The notes: generated by a model from the letters alone, not told the origin. A stretch of 64,000 bases of DNA from Noviherbaspirillum_A sp047237965 (GCF_047237965.1 NZ_JBDFLX010000002.1:496001-560000); one strand, 5' to 3'. Shown: positions 51,422-60,989, numbered from the stretch's first letter. Program-made: numbers and translations.

Positions 51422-53788
51422 ATGCAGCAGACTACCCCCACATCCGCCAAGTCCGCCCACACACATGCCGCCGGTGTGCGACAAGCCTCATTACTTGCCA
51501 GCACCCGGGCCGGCCTGCCCGTGCTGCGCAGCGGCCAGCCGCAACATTCCCTGCTGCAGGCCGTGCTGGACGACGATCCCACCGCGATCAAGCGGCTCAT
51601 GGCCGCCGGCGGCGTCGACATCGGCGCACTCGACTCGGACACCCAGCTCACCCCGCTGATGCTGGCAATCCGCCAGGGCCATGATGATGTGGTGTTCACG
51701 CTGACCAAGAACATGTCGGTGCAGGACGTGAACCGGCAGAACACCCACGGCGAATGCGCTCTCTCGATGGCAGCCTCCGCCGGCAAGGATGAAGTGGTGG
51801 CGCTGCTGCTGAACCGTAAAGGCAATCTCGAGCAATGCAGCCACCATGGGCGCACAGCCCTGGCCGAAGCGGCCGCTCGCGGGCATCTGACAACGGCCGG
51901 GCTGCTCATCACCAGGGGTGCGCAGGTCGACGGCGGCAAGGAGGCGGTCAGGCCGCCGCTGTCCCTGGCGGCGCGGCGCGGCGACCTGGCGATGGTCGAG
52001 CTGCTGCTGGAATACAAGGCCAGCGCACAGATGCCGGATCAGCAGGGCTGGACGGCATTGCACCATGCGGCGAGAAAGGGGCACGAGTCGGTGGTGGCGC
52101 TATTGCGCACGCAAGGCGTGGATACGGTGGCGAGCGTTGCCCAGGGAGTTGCCAGCCCGGGGACGGTGACGGCTGGGGATGGAAGCACGACCACGGCGAA
52201 CATCGACATGGCTGCTACGACTACTACGACAACGACAACGACGACGACAACGACAACGACAACGACCATAACCACGGCTACTCGTCCGGCGTATGCCGCA
52301 CGCCCACCGGCTGAAGCGCTGGCGCTGACGTCGGAGGTAAAAAAAGTTATCGGGCTGGTGGAGCAGGGAAAGCTGAAACTGTTCGGAGAGCCGGAAAAGA
52401 GCACCATGGAAGCGCTTGCTGTGTTGCTGACAAAGTCGGATTGCGAGGTTGTTTCGCTTGAGCTCATTTCCTTTCTTTGTGACGCCGTTTACACGGGATT
52501 ATTGTCAGAGGCGCTGAGGGTGAATGCTTCGCTTATCAAGCTTTTTTTATATGGCTACCGGCTCGGCGACAAGGAAGCACCTTCGCTCTCAGAGGCGTTG
52601 AAGGTCAATACCACCCTCACCTGGCTTGATCTACAGGGGAGCCAGATCGGCGCTGCCGGTGGAGGATTTCTGTCGGAGGCGCTGCAGGTCAATAGCTCGC
52701 TCAACAGGCTTGGGCTTTTTGAAAACCGAATCGCCGATGCGGGAGCAGCTTCGCTGTCAGAGGCGTTGAAGATGAATGCCACGCTTACCGAGCTTGATCT
52801 TCGCCGGAACGAGATTGGTGTTGCCGGAGCAGCGTCGGTGTCGATGGCGCTAAAGGTCAATACCACGCTTACCGAGCTTCATCTCGATGAAAACGAAATC
52901 GGCCACGCAGGAGCAGCTTCGTTGTCGGATGCGCTGATGGTGAATGCTTCACTCACCGAGCTTAACCTCAATAGCAATCAGATCAGGTGCGCCGGTGCAG
53001 GCCTGCTATCGAAGGCGCTGAAGAGTAACACCACACTTACAGCGCTTTATCTTGACCATAACCAGATTGGCGAAACCGGAACAACGTCGCTGTCGGAGAC
53101 GCTAAAGGTCAATACCACGCTCGCCAAGCTTCATCTTGCCAATAACCAGATCGGCGCTGCCCCAACAGAATCGTTGTCGGAGGCGCTGATGATCAATACC
53201 ACGCTTACTACGCTTAATCTTTTCTGCAGCAAGATTGGCGCTGCCCAAGCAGGATATTTGGCGGATGCGTTAAAGGTGAATACCGCGCTCAGCTCGCTTC
53301 ATCTTAGCTACAACCCAATTGGCGCTGCCGGAGCAGGATTGCTGGCAGAGGCACTGCAGGTCAATGCCACGCTCACAGAGCTTCATATTTCCAACAGTCA
53401 GATCGGCACTGCCGGAACAGCTCGGCTGTCGGAAGCGCTGAAGGTCAACGCCACACTCATCACGCTGCATCTAAATGACAACAAGATCGGCGTCGCCGGA
53501 ACAGCTTCGCTGGCAGAGGCGTTGCAGGCCAATACCAGGCTGGCCGAGCTTCATCTTGAAGATAACCAGATTGGCGCTGCCGGAGCAGCCTTGTTGTCGG
53601 AAGCGTTGATGGTCAATACCGCGCTTACCTCGCTTTACCTTATCAGTAACAAGATTGGCACCATTGGAGCAACAGCGCTGTCGGAGGCACTGAAGGTCAA
53701 TACAACGCTTACTACCCTCGACGGTGCCGACAGTGTGGAAATCCGCGCAAGCCTGCAAAGAAATCAGGAGTACAAACCGAAGAGCTAA
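51422..53788 (+). CDS. Ankyrin-polyThr-LRR protein (NLR-type leucine-rich repeats)
   Basis: The 788-aa protein has a Ser/Thr/Ala-rich leader (1-40), about six ankyrin repeats (about 40-235; GRTALAEAAARGHLTTAGLL), a polythreonine linker (about 263-285) and 14 full 28-residue leucine-rich repeats plus a partial cap (361-about 770; LSEALKVNTTLTELDL pattern). The repeats are of the ribonuclease-inhibitor type found in animal NLR receptors. There is no NTPase, kinase or membrane segment, so it should bind proteins only. AGGAG precedes the ATG at 51422. The LRR half is less GC-rich than the neighbours. It may be secreted into another organism or act inside the cell; the leader is not a Sec signal. 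Confidence 0.85.
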   Translation: MQQTTPTSAKSAHTHAAGVRQASLLASTRAGLPVLRSGQPQHSLLQAVLDDDPTAIKRLMAAGGVDIGALDSDTQLTPLMLAIRQGHDDVVFTLTKNMSVQDVNRQNTHGECALSMAASAGKDEVVALLLNRKGNLEQCSHHGRTALAEAAARGHLTTAGLLITRGAQVDGGKEAVRPPLSLAARRGDLAMVELLLEYKASAQMPDQQGWTALHHAARKGHESVVALLRTQGVDTVASVAQGVASPGTVTAGDGSTTTANIDMAATTTTTTTTTTTTTTTTTITTATRPAYAARPPAEALALTSEVKKVIGLVEQGKLKLFGEPEKSTMEALAVLLTKSDCEVVSLELISFLCDAVYTGLLSEALRVNASLIKLFLYGYRLGDKEAPSLSEALKVNTTLTWLDLQGSQIGAAGGGFLSEALQVNSSLNRLGLFENRIADAGAASLSEALKMNATLTELDLRRNEIGVAGAASVSMALKVNTTLTELHLDENEIGHAGAASLSDALMVNASLTELNLNSNQIRCAGAGLLSKALKSNTTLTALYLDHNQIGETGTTSLSETLKVNTTLAKLHLANNQIGAAPTESLSEALMINTTLTTLNLFCSKIGAAQAGYLADALKVNTALSSLHLSYNPIGAAGAGLLAEALQVNATLTELHISNSQIGTAGTARLSEALKVNATLITLHLNDNKIGVAGTASLAEALQANTRLAELHLEDNQIGAAGAALLSEALMVNTALTSLYLISNKIGTIGATALSEALKVNTTLTTLDGADSVEIRASLQRNQEYKPKS
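52209..52275 (+). repeat. ACG/ACA triplet repeat coding for polythreonine
   Basis: About twenty Thr codons in a row, mostly alternating ACG and ACA, with a few ACT. The stretch links the ankyrin and LRR parts. Such a run is prone to slippage in units of three, which would change linker length without breaking the frame. Confidence 0.85.
52502..53730 (+). repeat. 84-bp tandem repeats encoding leucine-rich repeats
   Basis: Fourteen units of 28 codons with no insertion or deletion between them. Units differ by many substitutions at DNA level, unlike the 33-bp array at 23089, so this expansion is older. Confidence 0.85.
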
Positions 53789-54156
53789 TTCATCCTTGCG
53801 CAATTGCCATATCCCGGCAATTCCGGTCAACGCCCGGAATCGTCGCTGTCATTATCCGATCGACTCATTCGACAATGCCGTTGGGACTGCCGTGTGCTAT
53901 GTCCTTTGGGTATCGCATCGCATGAAAGGCGCAGCAGTACGTGGCGTATCTTGCGTGGCCACTGCATCGATGGCAAACCATGAGAGAAGCAGTTGAATCC
54001 GGAATACGCGTAGTGAGAGCCTTCGCTTCGCTGCGTTGCCCTCGCCGTTGTCGTTAATTCCTGTTGAGCACTGCTTGACTGGACTGCTCGACAGGATTTG
54101 CACTGCAACGGCAAGAACTCCTTCCCTCCTTCCCGGCGCAAGCCGCATCCAAAAAC

Positions 54157-54194
54157 AAAAGCCCGTTGTACCTTCCGGCGCAACGGGCTTTTTT
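54157..54194. terminator. Bidirectional intrinsic terminator
   Basis: AAAAGCCCGTTG (54157-54168) pairs with CAACGGGCTTTT (54181-54192) across a 12-nt loop, with A- and T-runs on the two sides. It ends the minus-strand tctCBA operon (tctA stops at 54227) and can stop rightward transcripts from the ankyrin-LRR gene. The 370 bp before it hold no gene. Confidence 0.88.
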
Positions 54195-54226
54195 AACCAC
54201 CAAATGCGGCTTGCTCAGTCAGCGCA

Positions 54227-55756
54227 TCAGGCCTGCTCCACCACCACGCCAGCCGGCGTGGTGCCAGCAGCCGGCTTCCTGAGCTTGCGGAAGGCCAGGG
54301 GCACGATTACCATCGCAGCCGCGCAGATCCACAGGCCGATCGAGATCGGGCTTTCCCACAGGATGCCCAGCTCGCCGTTGGTAATGGACAGCGCGCGGCG
54401 CAGGTTCTGCTCCATCATCTCGCCCAGCACGAAGCCGAGGATCAGCGGCGCCATCGGCATTTCGCACTTGCGCAGCGCATAGCCCACCACGCCGAGGATG
54501 GACATCAGCACCAGGTCGAAGGTGGTCGAGTGCACCGCGTAGACGCCGACCGCGGAGACGGCCAGGATGCCCGGCACCAGCGCCCAGTTCGGCACCTTCA
54601 GCATGCGGGTGAACAAGCCCACCATCGGGATATTCATCACCAGCAGGATCACGTTGCCGATGAACATCGAGGCGATCAGGCCCCACACCAGCGTCGGCTG
54701 CTGCTGGAACAGCGCCGGGCCCGGCGTGATGTTGTACAGCGTCAGCGCGCCCATCATCACCGCGGTGGTGCCGGAGCCGGGCACGCCCAGCGTCAGCATC
54801 GGGATGAACGAGGCATTGGCCGAGGCGTTGTTGGCCGCTTCCGGCGCGGCCACGCCGCGGATGTCGCCTTCGCCGAAGGTGCCGCTGGCGCCGGCGATGC
54901 GCTTTTCCATCGAGTAGGTAATCGCGCTGGCCACCGTGGCGCCTGCGCCCGGCAGGATGCCGACCACGAAGCCCACCAGCGACGAGCGTACCGTGCCCCA
55001 CCAGGTTTCCGCCACTTCGCGGCGGTTGAACAGCGTGCGGCCGGTTTCCGGGATCACCGCCTTGCCATGCACCGCTTCCTCCAGCATCAGCAGCAGTTCG
55101 CTGATGGAGAACAGGCCGATGACGACCACGATGAACTGGATGCCGTCCGACAGGTGGATGGAATCGAAGGTGAAGCGGTAGACGCCGGAATTGGAATCCA
55201 CGCCCACGGTAGCCAGCGATAGGCCGATCAGGGTTGCCAGCAGCGCCTTGACGGGCTGGTCGCCCAGCAGGCCGGTCAGGCAGGCGAAGGCGAACACCAT
55301 CAGCGCGAAGTACTCGGCCGGGCCGAAGGCCAGCGCCCACTTCGACAGCAGCGGCGTCATCATCACGATGCCGACGGTGGCAATCATCGAGCCGACGAAG
55401 GAACTCCAGGCCGAGATCGACAACGCCACGCCGCCCATGCCCTTCCTGGCCATTGGATAGCCATCCATCGCCGTCATGATCGCCGCGGCGTCGCCCGGCA
55501 CGTTGAGCAGGATTGACGAAATGCGCCCGCCGTATTCACAGCCGATGTACACCGCCGCCAGCAGGATCAGCGCGGTCTCCGGCGGCAGCTTCAGCGCGAA
55601 TGCCAGCGGCATCAGGATCGCCACGCCATTGATCGGGCCCAGGCCGGGCAACAGGCCGACCACGGTGCCGATGAAGGCGCCGATGGCCGCCATCAGCAGG
55701 TTCATCGGCTGCAGCGCGACCGCGAAACCCGAGGCGAGAAAGGAATAGGTATCCAT
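54227..55756 (-). CDS. tctA: Tripartite tricarboxylate transporter large permease TctA
   Basis: The 509-aa protein has 10-12 membrane helices and the family start GFAVALQPMNLLMAAIGAFI and GTVVGLLPGLGPINGVAILM. The conserved YGGRISSILLNVPGDAAAI loop follows. TctA is the main membrane part of a proton- or sodium-driven importer of tricarboxylates, working with TctB and the periplasmic TctC. The order tctC-tctB-tctA is normal, and tctB ends 2 bp before its start. Confidence 0.94.
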   Translation of the reverse strand: MDTYSFLASGFAVALQPMNLLMAAIGAFIGTVVGLLPGLGPINGVAILMPLAFALKLPPETALILLAAVYIGCEYGGRISSILLNVPGDAAAIMTAMDGYPMARKGMGGVALSISAWSSFVGSMIATVGIVMMTPLLSKWALAFGPAEYFALMVFAFACLTGLLGDQPVKALLATLIGLSLATVGVDSNSGVYRFTFDSIHLSDGIQFIVVVIGLFSISELLLMLEEAVHGKAVIPETGRTLFNRREVAETWWGTVRSSLVGFVVGILPGAGATVASAITYSMEKRIAGASGTFGEGDIRGVAAPEAANNASANASFIPMLTLGVPGSGTTAVMMGALTLYNITPGPALFQQQPTLVWGLIASMFIGNVILLVMNIPMVGLFTRMLKVPNWALVPGILAVSAVGVYAVHSTTFDLVLMSILGVVGYALRKCEMPMAPLILGFVLGEMMEQNLRRALSITNGELGILWESPISIGLWICAAAMVIVPLAFRKLRKPAAGTTPAGVVVEQA

Positions 55757-55758
55757 GA

Positions 55759-56214
55759 TCAGAGTCCAATCGCGGTAAAGAGCGGCTTCGCGATGCCGGC
55801 CGGCAGCACCACGTCGAGCAGGGTGTCAAACAGCACGAACAGCACCAGGCCCATGCCGACGCCGGTCAGCACCGACTGCTTCCAGGTGCCGCCAAAGATG
55901 CGGCCGACGGGAATCGACATCAGCGCGGTGGCGACCACGAAGCCCAGCACCTGGAACAGCACCGCATACAGCACGACGAACAGGGCGCACAGCGCAACGC
56001 TGCGCATCTGCAGCGTGCTGCCGAAGTGGGCGCGGTGCGACGGCTTGAAGACGAGCCACAGGCCGCACAGCGCGATCAGCCCCGCCAGCAGCAGCGGGAA
56101 GGCGCGCGGGCCGACCGGCTCGTATTCGACCTGGGCCACGTAGCCCCAGGACATCGCGGCCATGCCGGCGCCCATCAGAACGGCAAGAATGCCGAGGACG
56201 CGGTCGCTGGTCAT
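55759..56214 (-). CDS. tctB: Tripartite tricarboxylate transporter small permease TctB
   Basis: The 151-aa protein has four membrane helices, as usual for TctB, and a weakly conserved sequence typical of the family (VGPRAFPLLLAGLIALCGLWL). It partners TctA. Its start overlaps the stop of tctC by four bases. Confidence 0.88.
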   Translation of the reverse strand: MTSDRVLGILAVLMGAGMAAMSWGYVAQVEYEPVGPRAFPLLLAGLIALCGLWLVFKPSHRAHFGSTLQMRSVALCALFVVLYAVLFQVLGFVVATALMSIPVGRIFGGTWKQSVLTGVGMGLVLFVLFDTLLDVVLPAGIAKPLFTAIGL

Positions 56215-57188
56215 TTCGGTTGTCCCATCAGGCCGAAGTCGCCGGCCAGCTTGCGGTACTTCTCGGTGGCGTTCTTGATGTAGCTATTGAGTTCCGGGCC
56301 GGTCAGGGTCATCGGATACAGGCCGCGCTCGTCCAGCAGCTTGGCAAATTCCTTGGTCTTGGTGACCTTGGCGAAGGCTTCCGACCAGGTGTTGAAGTCG
56401 GCGTCGCTGACCTTGGGTCCCATGTAGAAGCCGCGCACGATGGCCCAGTCGATGTCATAGCCCTGCTCCTTGGCGGTCGGCACGTCGGCCAGCGCGCCCG
56501 GCAGGCGCTTGTCCGACATCACCGCCAGCACGCGGATGTTGGCGCCGGCCTTGATCTGCGACGAGGCTTCGCCGGCATCGCCGAAGTAGGCGCTGATATG
56601 GCCGCCCTGCAGCGCGGCGATCGCTTCGCCGCCGCCTTCGAATGCGACGAAGCGCATGGTCTTGTGGTTCACGCCGGCGGCCTTGGCGGTCAGCGCGGCC
56701 TTCATCCAGTCCTGGCTGCCCACGGTGCCGCCGGCGCCCAGCACCACCTTGGTGGCGTCGGTTTTCAGCGCGTTGGCGAGGTCGGCCATGGTCTTGTAAG
56801 GCGAGTCCTTGCGCACCACCACCGCGCCATAGTCGGCGCCGATGACGGCCAGCCAGCGCACGTCGTTTTCGCTGTAGCGACCGAACTTGCCCTGCGCGAT
56901 GTTGAGCAGCGAGCCGCCGGAGAAGGCGACGATGGTGTTGGGTTCGGCGGGACGCTGCGCGACGATGGCGTTATAGGCCACGGCGCCGATGCCGCCCGGC
57001 ATGTAGGTCACCCGCATCGGGTCCTTGATCACATGGCCGTCGTACAGCGCGGTCTGGGCCAGCTTGCAGGTCAGGTCGAAACCGCCGCCCGGCTTGGCGG
57101 CCGCGATGCATTCGGTCTTGTCCAGCGGGCCGGCGAAGGCGCCGGTCGTGGCGGCGGCGAGCGTAAAGACGCAGAGGATCTTTTTCAT
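56211..57188 (-). CDS. tctC: Tricarboxylate-binding protein TctC (Bug family)
   Basis: The 325-aa protein has a Sec signal (KKILCVFTLAAATTGAFA). The mature part starts GPLDKTECIAAAKPGGGFDL, the form seen in TctC proteins of citrate/tricarboxylate carriers, which lack the usual PxKP Bug start. It captures the substrate in the periplasm for TctAB. The ATG at 57188 is used because the signal peptide begins there. A Pho-box-like direct repeat lies 102-119 bp upstream. Confidence 0.92.
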   Translation of the reverse strand: MKKILCVFTLAAATTGAFAGPLDKTECIAAAKPGGGFDLTCKLAQTALYDGHVIKDPMRVTYMPGGIGAVAYNAIVAQRPAEPNTIVAFSGGSLLNIAQGKFGRYSENDVRWLAVIGADYGAVVVRKDSPYKTMADLANALKTDATKVVLGAGGTVGSQDWMKAALTAKAAGVNHKTMRFVAFEGGGEAIAALQGGHISAYFGDAGEASSQIKAGANIRVLAVMSDKRLPGALADVPTAKEQGYDIDWAIVRGFYMGPKVSDADFNTWSEAFAKVTKTKEFAKLLDERGLYPMTLTGPELNSYIKNATEKYRKLAGDFGLMGQPK

Positions 57189-57289
57189 GATTGTCTCCAG
57201 TGACGGTTGTGATGGCGGCTGACTGGGCGCCAGCCCGCTTTTTAAATGAGCGGTATGCACCGCATTGAGGCGAACTCTAACAACCGAAG

Positions 57290-57307
57290 CTGTCAGTCGG
57301 CTGTCAG
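57290..57307. promoter_or_regulatory. Pho-box-like direct repeat upstream of tctC
   Basis: CTGTCAGTCGGCTGTCAG holds two CTGTCAG units with an 11-bp period, the spacing at which OmpR/PhoB-family regulators bind. It straddles the stop codon of tctE. The same layout recurs upstream of tctD, so TctD is the likely binder. Confidence 0.6.
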
Positions 57308-58716
57308 TTTGTTGAGATTTCGAAAGGGAGCGCCAGGCTGGCGCAGAAACCGGCGCCGTCGATCAGGTTGGACAGCACCAGTTCGCCGCCGTGGCGCTCG
57401 GCGACGGCGCGCGCGATCGCCAGCCCCAGGCCGGAACCGCCCAAGGCGCTGTTGCTGGCCCGGAAAAACCGGCCGCCAAGCTGCGACAACTGCGCGGGCG
57501 GCACGCCGGGTCCGTCGTCCATCACCGTGAACACGGCGCGGTCATCGCGGCAGGCCAGGCTCAGCGACACATGGCCACGCTCGGGCGCATACCGGATCGC
57601 GTTGTGCAGCAGGTTCAGCAGCGCCTCGCGCAGCAGGCCGGCATGACCGCGCAGCAGGATGGCCCGTTCCGGTTCGCTGTAGGCCAGGTCGATGCGTTTC
57701 TCGCGCGCGGCCAGCACCACGTCGCGCGCGGCCTGCTCGGCCAGCTGCGCCAGGTCCACCTGCCCCATCTCCAGCTCGGCCGCGTCGGCCTTGGCCAGCG
57801 CCAGCATCTGGTTGGTGCGGTGCGTGGCGTCGTCCAGCTGGCGCGAGACGGCGTCGAGCGCATCGCTGACATTGCGCGGATCGGATTCGCGCAGCGCATA
57901 GTCGAGCTGGGTGCGCAGCGTCGCCAGCGGCGTGCGCAACTGGTGCGATGCATCGTCGACGAAGCGGCGCTGTCTTTCCATGAACTCGCGGTTGCGCGCC
58001 ATGTGCAGGTTGATCGCGGCCACCAGCGGCCGCACGTCGGCCGGCACCGAACGGGTATCGATGGGCGTCATGTCATGGTCGGAGCGGGCGCTGACGGCAT
58101 TGCGCAGCACGGTCAGGGGCCGCAGCGTCATGAACAGCACCAGGGCCAGCATCGCGGCAGCCACCAGCAGCAGCAGCAGGTCGCGCTGCAGGGCGGCCAC
58201 CAGCAGCAGCCGGATGAACTCCTGGCGCGAGCCCAGTGTCTCGGCGACCTGGATCACCACCCGGTGACGGGGCGTTCCGTTTGCATCCGCCGGCTGCTTC
58301 AGTTCGCGCGCATAGGCGCCGACCCGCACCTTCAGCCCGAAATACACGGCGTCATAGAACTGCGGCTTGCCGGTCTGCAGCGGCCGCGGCGGCGGCGGCA
58401 GGTCGGCGCTGCCGATCTCCACCAGGCCGTCTTCGCTGGCGACGCGGAAGAACACCTGGCCGGAAGCGGTCAGCTCGAAGAACTCGAACAGGGTATAGGG
58501 CGTTTCCACCGCCAGGCCGCCGCCCGGCGTGGAGATATTGGCGTCGAGCGCCTTGATCGCGCCCAGCAGCGATCGGTCATAGGCGGAATTGGCGGCGTCG
58601 GTGGCGGTGCGGTTGGCCGTCACCAGCTCCAGCACGGTGATCAGGGTCAGGGTCGGCAGCAGCAGCGTGAGCACCGTGCGCTTGATGCTCCAGCGGAAAA
58701 TCGGTGTTTTCCACAT
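57304..58716 (-). CDS. tctE: Sensor histidine kinase TctE
   Basis: The 470-aa kinase has two membrane helices (about 15-35 and 180-198) with a periplasmic sensor part between them, then a HAMP-like linker. The phospho-acceptor is His258 in DASHQLRTP, with the N box NAIRYAPERG and G boxes DDGPGVP and GSGLGLAIA. It would sense tricarboxylates and phosphorylate TctD. It overlaps the regulator gene by one base (TGATG) and is followed by tctC. Confidence 0.92.
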   Translation of the reverse strand: MWKTPIFRWSIKRTVLTLLLPTLTLITVLELVTANRTATDAANSAYDRSLLGAIKALDANISTPGGGLAVETPYTLFEFFELTASGQVFFRVASEDGLVEIGSADLPPPPRPLQTGKPQFYDAVYFGLKVRVGAYARELKQPADANGTPRHRVVIQVAETLGSRQEFIRLLLVAALQRDLLLLLVAAAMLALVLFMTLRPLTVLRNAVSARSDHDMTPIDTRSVPADVRPLVAAINLHMARNREFMERQRRFVDDASHQLRTPLATLRTQLDYALRESDPRNVSDALDAVSRQLDDATHRTNQMLALAKADAAELEMGQVDLAQLAEQAARDVVLAAREKRIDLAYSEPERAILLRGHAGLLREALLNLLHNAIRYAPERGHVSLSLACRDDRAVFTVMDDGPGVPPAQLSQLGGRFFRASNSALGGSGLGLAIARAVAERHGGELVLSNLIDGAGFCASLALPFEISTN

Positions 58717-59381
58717 CAGGCGAGTTCGAGCAGGTAGCCCAGGCCGCGCAGGGTGACGATGTGCAGCGGGCTGCCTTCGAGCTTCTTGCGCACCCGGTAG
58801 ACCAGCACTTCCACCGCCTCGGGCATGGCGTCGACCTCGTCCTCGAACACCTTGTCGTAGATGTCCTTCTTCGGCAGCGGCTGGCCGCTGCAGCGCAGGA
58901 GCGCATGCAGCAGCGCATGCTCGCGCTTGGACAGCGACAGCGGCTTGTCGTCCAGCGTGAACTGGCGGGTGACCGCGTCGTAGGCCAGCGGCCCGCAGCT
59001 CAGGCGCGGATGCTCGCTGCCGCGGGCGCGCCGGATCAGCGCGGTGAGCCTGGCTTCGAGCTCATCGATGGCGAACGGCTTGGCCATGAAATCGTCGGCG
59101 CCCTTCTTCAGCGTGCTGACCCGTTCCAGCAGCGAGTCGCGGGCCGTCAGGATCAGGACCGGCAGCCGCGCATCGATCTCGCGCAGCCGGGCCAGCACCC
59201 GGTGGCCGTCCATGCCGGGCAGGCCGAGGTCCAGGATCAGCGCGTCATAGCTGACGCGGCCGACGCTGCTCTCCACCAGGCGGCCATCGTCGACCCAGTC
59301 GACGATATAGCCGTTCTGCTTCAGCGCGCGGCACAACCAGTTCGCCAGTTCCGGCTCGTCTTCCGCCAGCAGCAGCCTCAT
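58716..59381 (-). CDS. tctD: Response regulator TctD (OmpR/PhoB family)
   Basis: The 221-aa regulator has a receiver domain with the phospho-acceptor Asp51 (LILDLGLPGMDG) and the conserved Lys in DDFMAKPF, and a C-terminal winged helix (about 125-220; VEVLVYRVRKKL). It would activate tctCBA when phosphorylated by TctE. The ATG at 59381 is used, since the receiver begins there. A Pho-box-like direct repeat lies 90-107 bp upstream, which suggests self-regulation. Confidence 0.92.
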   Translation of the reverse strand: MRLLLAEDEPELANWLCRALKQNGYIVDWVDDGRLVESSVGRVSYDALILDLGLPGMDGHRVLARLREIDARLPVLILTARDSLLERVSTLKKGADDFMAKPFAIDELEARLTALIRRARGSEHPRLSCGPLAYDAVTRQFTLDDKPLSLSKREHALLHALLRCSGQPLPKKDIYDKVFEDEVDAMPEAVEVLVYRVRKKLEGSPLHIVTLRGLGYLLELA

Positions 59382-59470
59382 CTTCCCAGTCTCTCCATGA
59401 TCGTGATTCGCGCCCGGCCGGTTCAACCGGGACGTCAGAGCGCTCCAGCCTTGCATTGTGCGCGGCCAAG

Positions 59471-59488
59471 CTGTCAGCAGCCTGTCAC
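59471..59488. promoter_or_regulatory. Pho-box-like direct repeat upstream of tctD
   Basis: CTGTCAGCAGCCTGTCAC has the same orientation and 11-bp period as the site before tctC. It lies between tctD (minus) and the CoA-transferase gene (plus, start 74 bp away), so it could affect both. Confidence 0.6.
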
Positions 59489-59561
59489 CGGCGCCGGTCG
59501 ACGCCCGTGCCGGGTTTGGCCTATTCTATTGCAGCCCACGCCAGATGCCCGAGGAGAACGC

Positions 59562-60989
59562 ATGAACGGTCACGATCAGAAAGCAGCACCGGACGCCACC
59601 AGCACGCTCGCCGCGCTATGGCGGCTGTCCGGCGAGGACGAACGCGCGCTGGAGCGGGTCCGCCTGTGGAGACGGGAACCGGCGCTGCCGTCATCGTTCG
59701 CCGTCGGCACCGCGGCCCAGGCCAGCATCGCGGCGTCGGCGCTGGCGGCAGCCGAGCTGCACCGGCAGCGCAGCGGCATCGCGCAGCAGATCGATGTGGA
59801 CATGCGCAATGCGGCGATTGAATTCCGCGCCGAGCAATACTTGCGCGTCGACGGCGCGCCGGCGCCGGAATTCCGCGACAGGCTCACCCGCACCTTCCAG
59901 TGCGGCGACGGCCGCTGGGTGCGCATCCATGCCAATTTCCCCCATCACCGCGACGGCGTGCTGCGCCTGCTCGGGTGCAGCCATGACGCCGAAGCAGTCG
60001 CTCGCGCGCTGCAGTCATGGGATGCCTTCCGCTTCGAGGACGCGGCCGCCGCGGCCGGCATGGTGGTGACGGCGATGCGCTCCTTCGACGAATGGGATGC
60101 CCATCCGCAGGGACAGGCAGTGGCCGGCCTGCCGCTGCTGTCGATCGAGCGCATCGGCGATGCGCCGCCGCAGCCGCTGCCGCCGGCGGCGCGGCCGCTG
60201 TCGGGCGTGCGGGTGCTGGACCTGACCCGGGTGATCGCCGGCCCGGTCTGTGGCCGCACTTTGGCCGGACACGGCGCCGATGTGCTGCTGGTCGGCGCGC
60301 CGCACCTGCCTTCGATCGAGCCGCTCGTCATGGAAACTGGCCTGGGCAAGCGCGCCTGCTGGCTCGACCTGCGCGACGCGCCGGGCCGGCAGGCATTCGA
60401 GGCGCTGCTGCGCGACGCCGACGTGCTGGTGCAGGGTTACCGCCCGGGCGGCCTGGATGCGCTGGGCGTGGATGTGGAAACGGCGGCCCGAACGCGGCCG
60501 GGCCTGATCTACGTCAGCCTCTGCGCCTATGGCCAGGCCGGGCCCTGGGCTGCGCGGCGGGGCTTCGATTCGCTGGTGCAGACCGCCAGCGGCTTCAACC
60601 ATGCCGAAGCGCAGGCTGGCGGCAGCACCGCGCCCGCCCCCTTGCCAGCGCAGGCGCTGGACCGCGCCACCGGCTATCTGATGGCGTATGCGGTGATGGC
60701 CGCGCTGATGCGCCGCAGCCGGGAAGGCGGAAGCTGGCATGTGCGCCTGTCGCTGGCGCAGACCGGCCACTGGCTGCGCCACCTGGGACGCGTCGAGGGC
60801 GGCCTGCAGATGGCCATGCCCGGCTTCGGCGACATCGCCGACCTGACCGAGCAGCATGATTCCGGCTTCGGCATGCTGACCACCATCCGCCATGCGGCCC
60901 GGATGTCGGCCACGCCGGTACGCTGGGACTTGCCGGCCATGCCGCTAGGCAGCCATGCGCCGGCCTGGCTGGCCCGCGCGGCCGGCTGA
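59562..60989 (+). CDS. Family III (CaiB/BaiF-type) CoA-transferase
   Basis: The 475-aa protein has the family core starting at about residue 212 (LSGVRVLDLTRVIAGPVCGR) and an N-terminal half of about 200 residues (DVDMRNAAIEFRAEQYLRVD) as in the longer subgroup. The Asp that forms the acyl-anhydride is probably the one in ALDRATGYL. It moves CoA between carboxylic acids. GAGGAG precedes the ATG at 59562. It is divergent from tctD and may act on the acid imported by TctABC. Confidence 0.88.
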   Translation: MNGHDQKAAPDATSTLAALWRLSGEDERALERVRLWRREPALPSSFAVGTAAQASIAASALAAAELHRQRSGIAQQIDVDMRNAAIEFRAEQYLRVDGAPAPEFRDRLTRTFQCGDGRWVRIHANFPHHRDGVLRLLGCSHDAEAVARALQSWDAFRFEDAAAAAGMVVTAMRSFDEWDAHPQGQAVAGLPLLSIERIGDAPPQPLPPAARPLSGVRVLDLTRVIAGPVCGRTLAGHGADVLLVGAPHLPSIEPLVMETGLGKRACWLDLRDAPGRQAFEALLRDADVLVQGYRPGGLDALGVDVETAARTRPGLIYVSLCAYGQAGPWAARRGFDSLVQTASGFNHAEAQAGGSTAPAPLPAQALDRATGYLMAYAVMAALMRRSREGGSWHVRLSLAQTGHWLRHLGRVEGGLQMAMPGFGDIADLTEQHDSGFGMLTTIRHAARMSATPVRWDLPAMPLGSHAPAWLARAAG

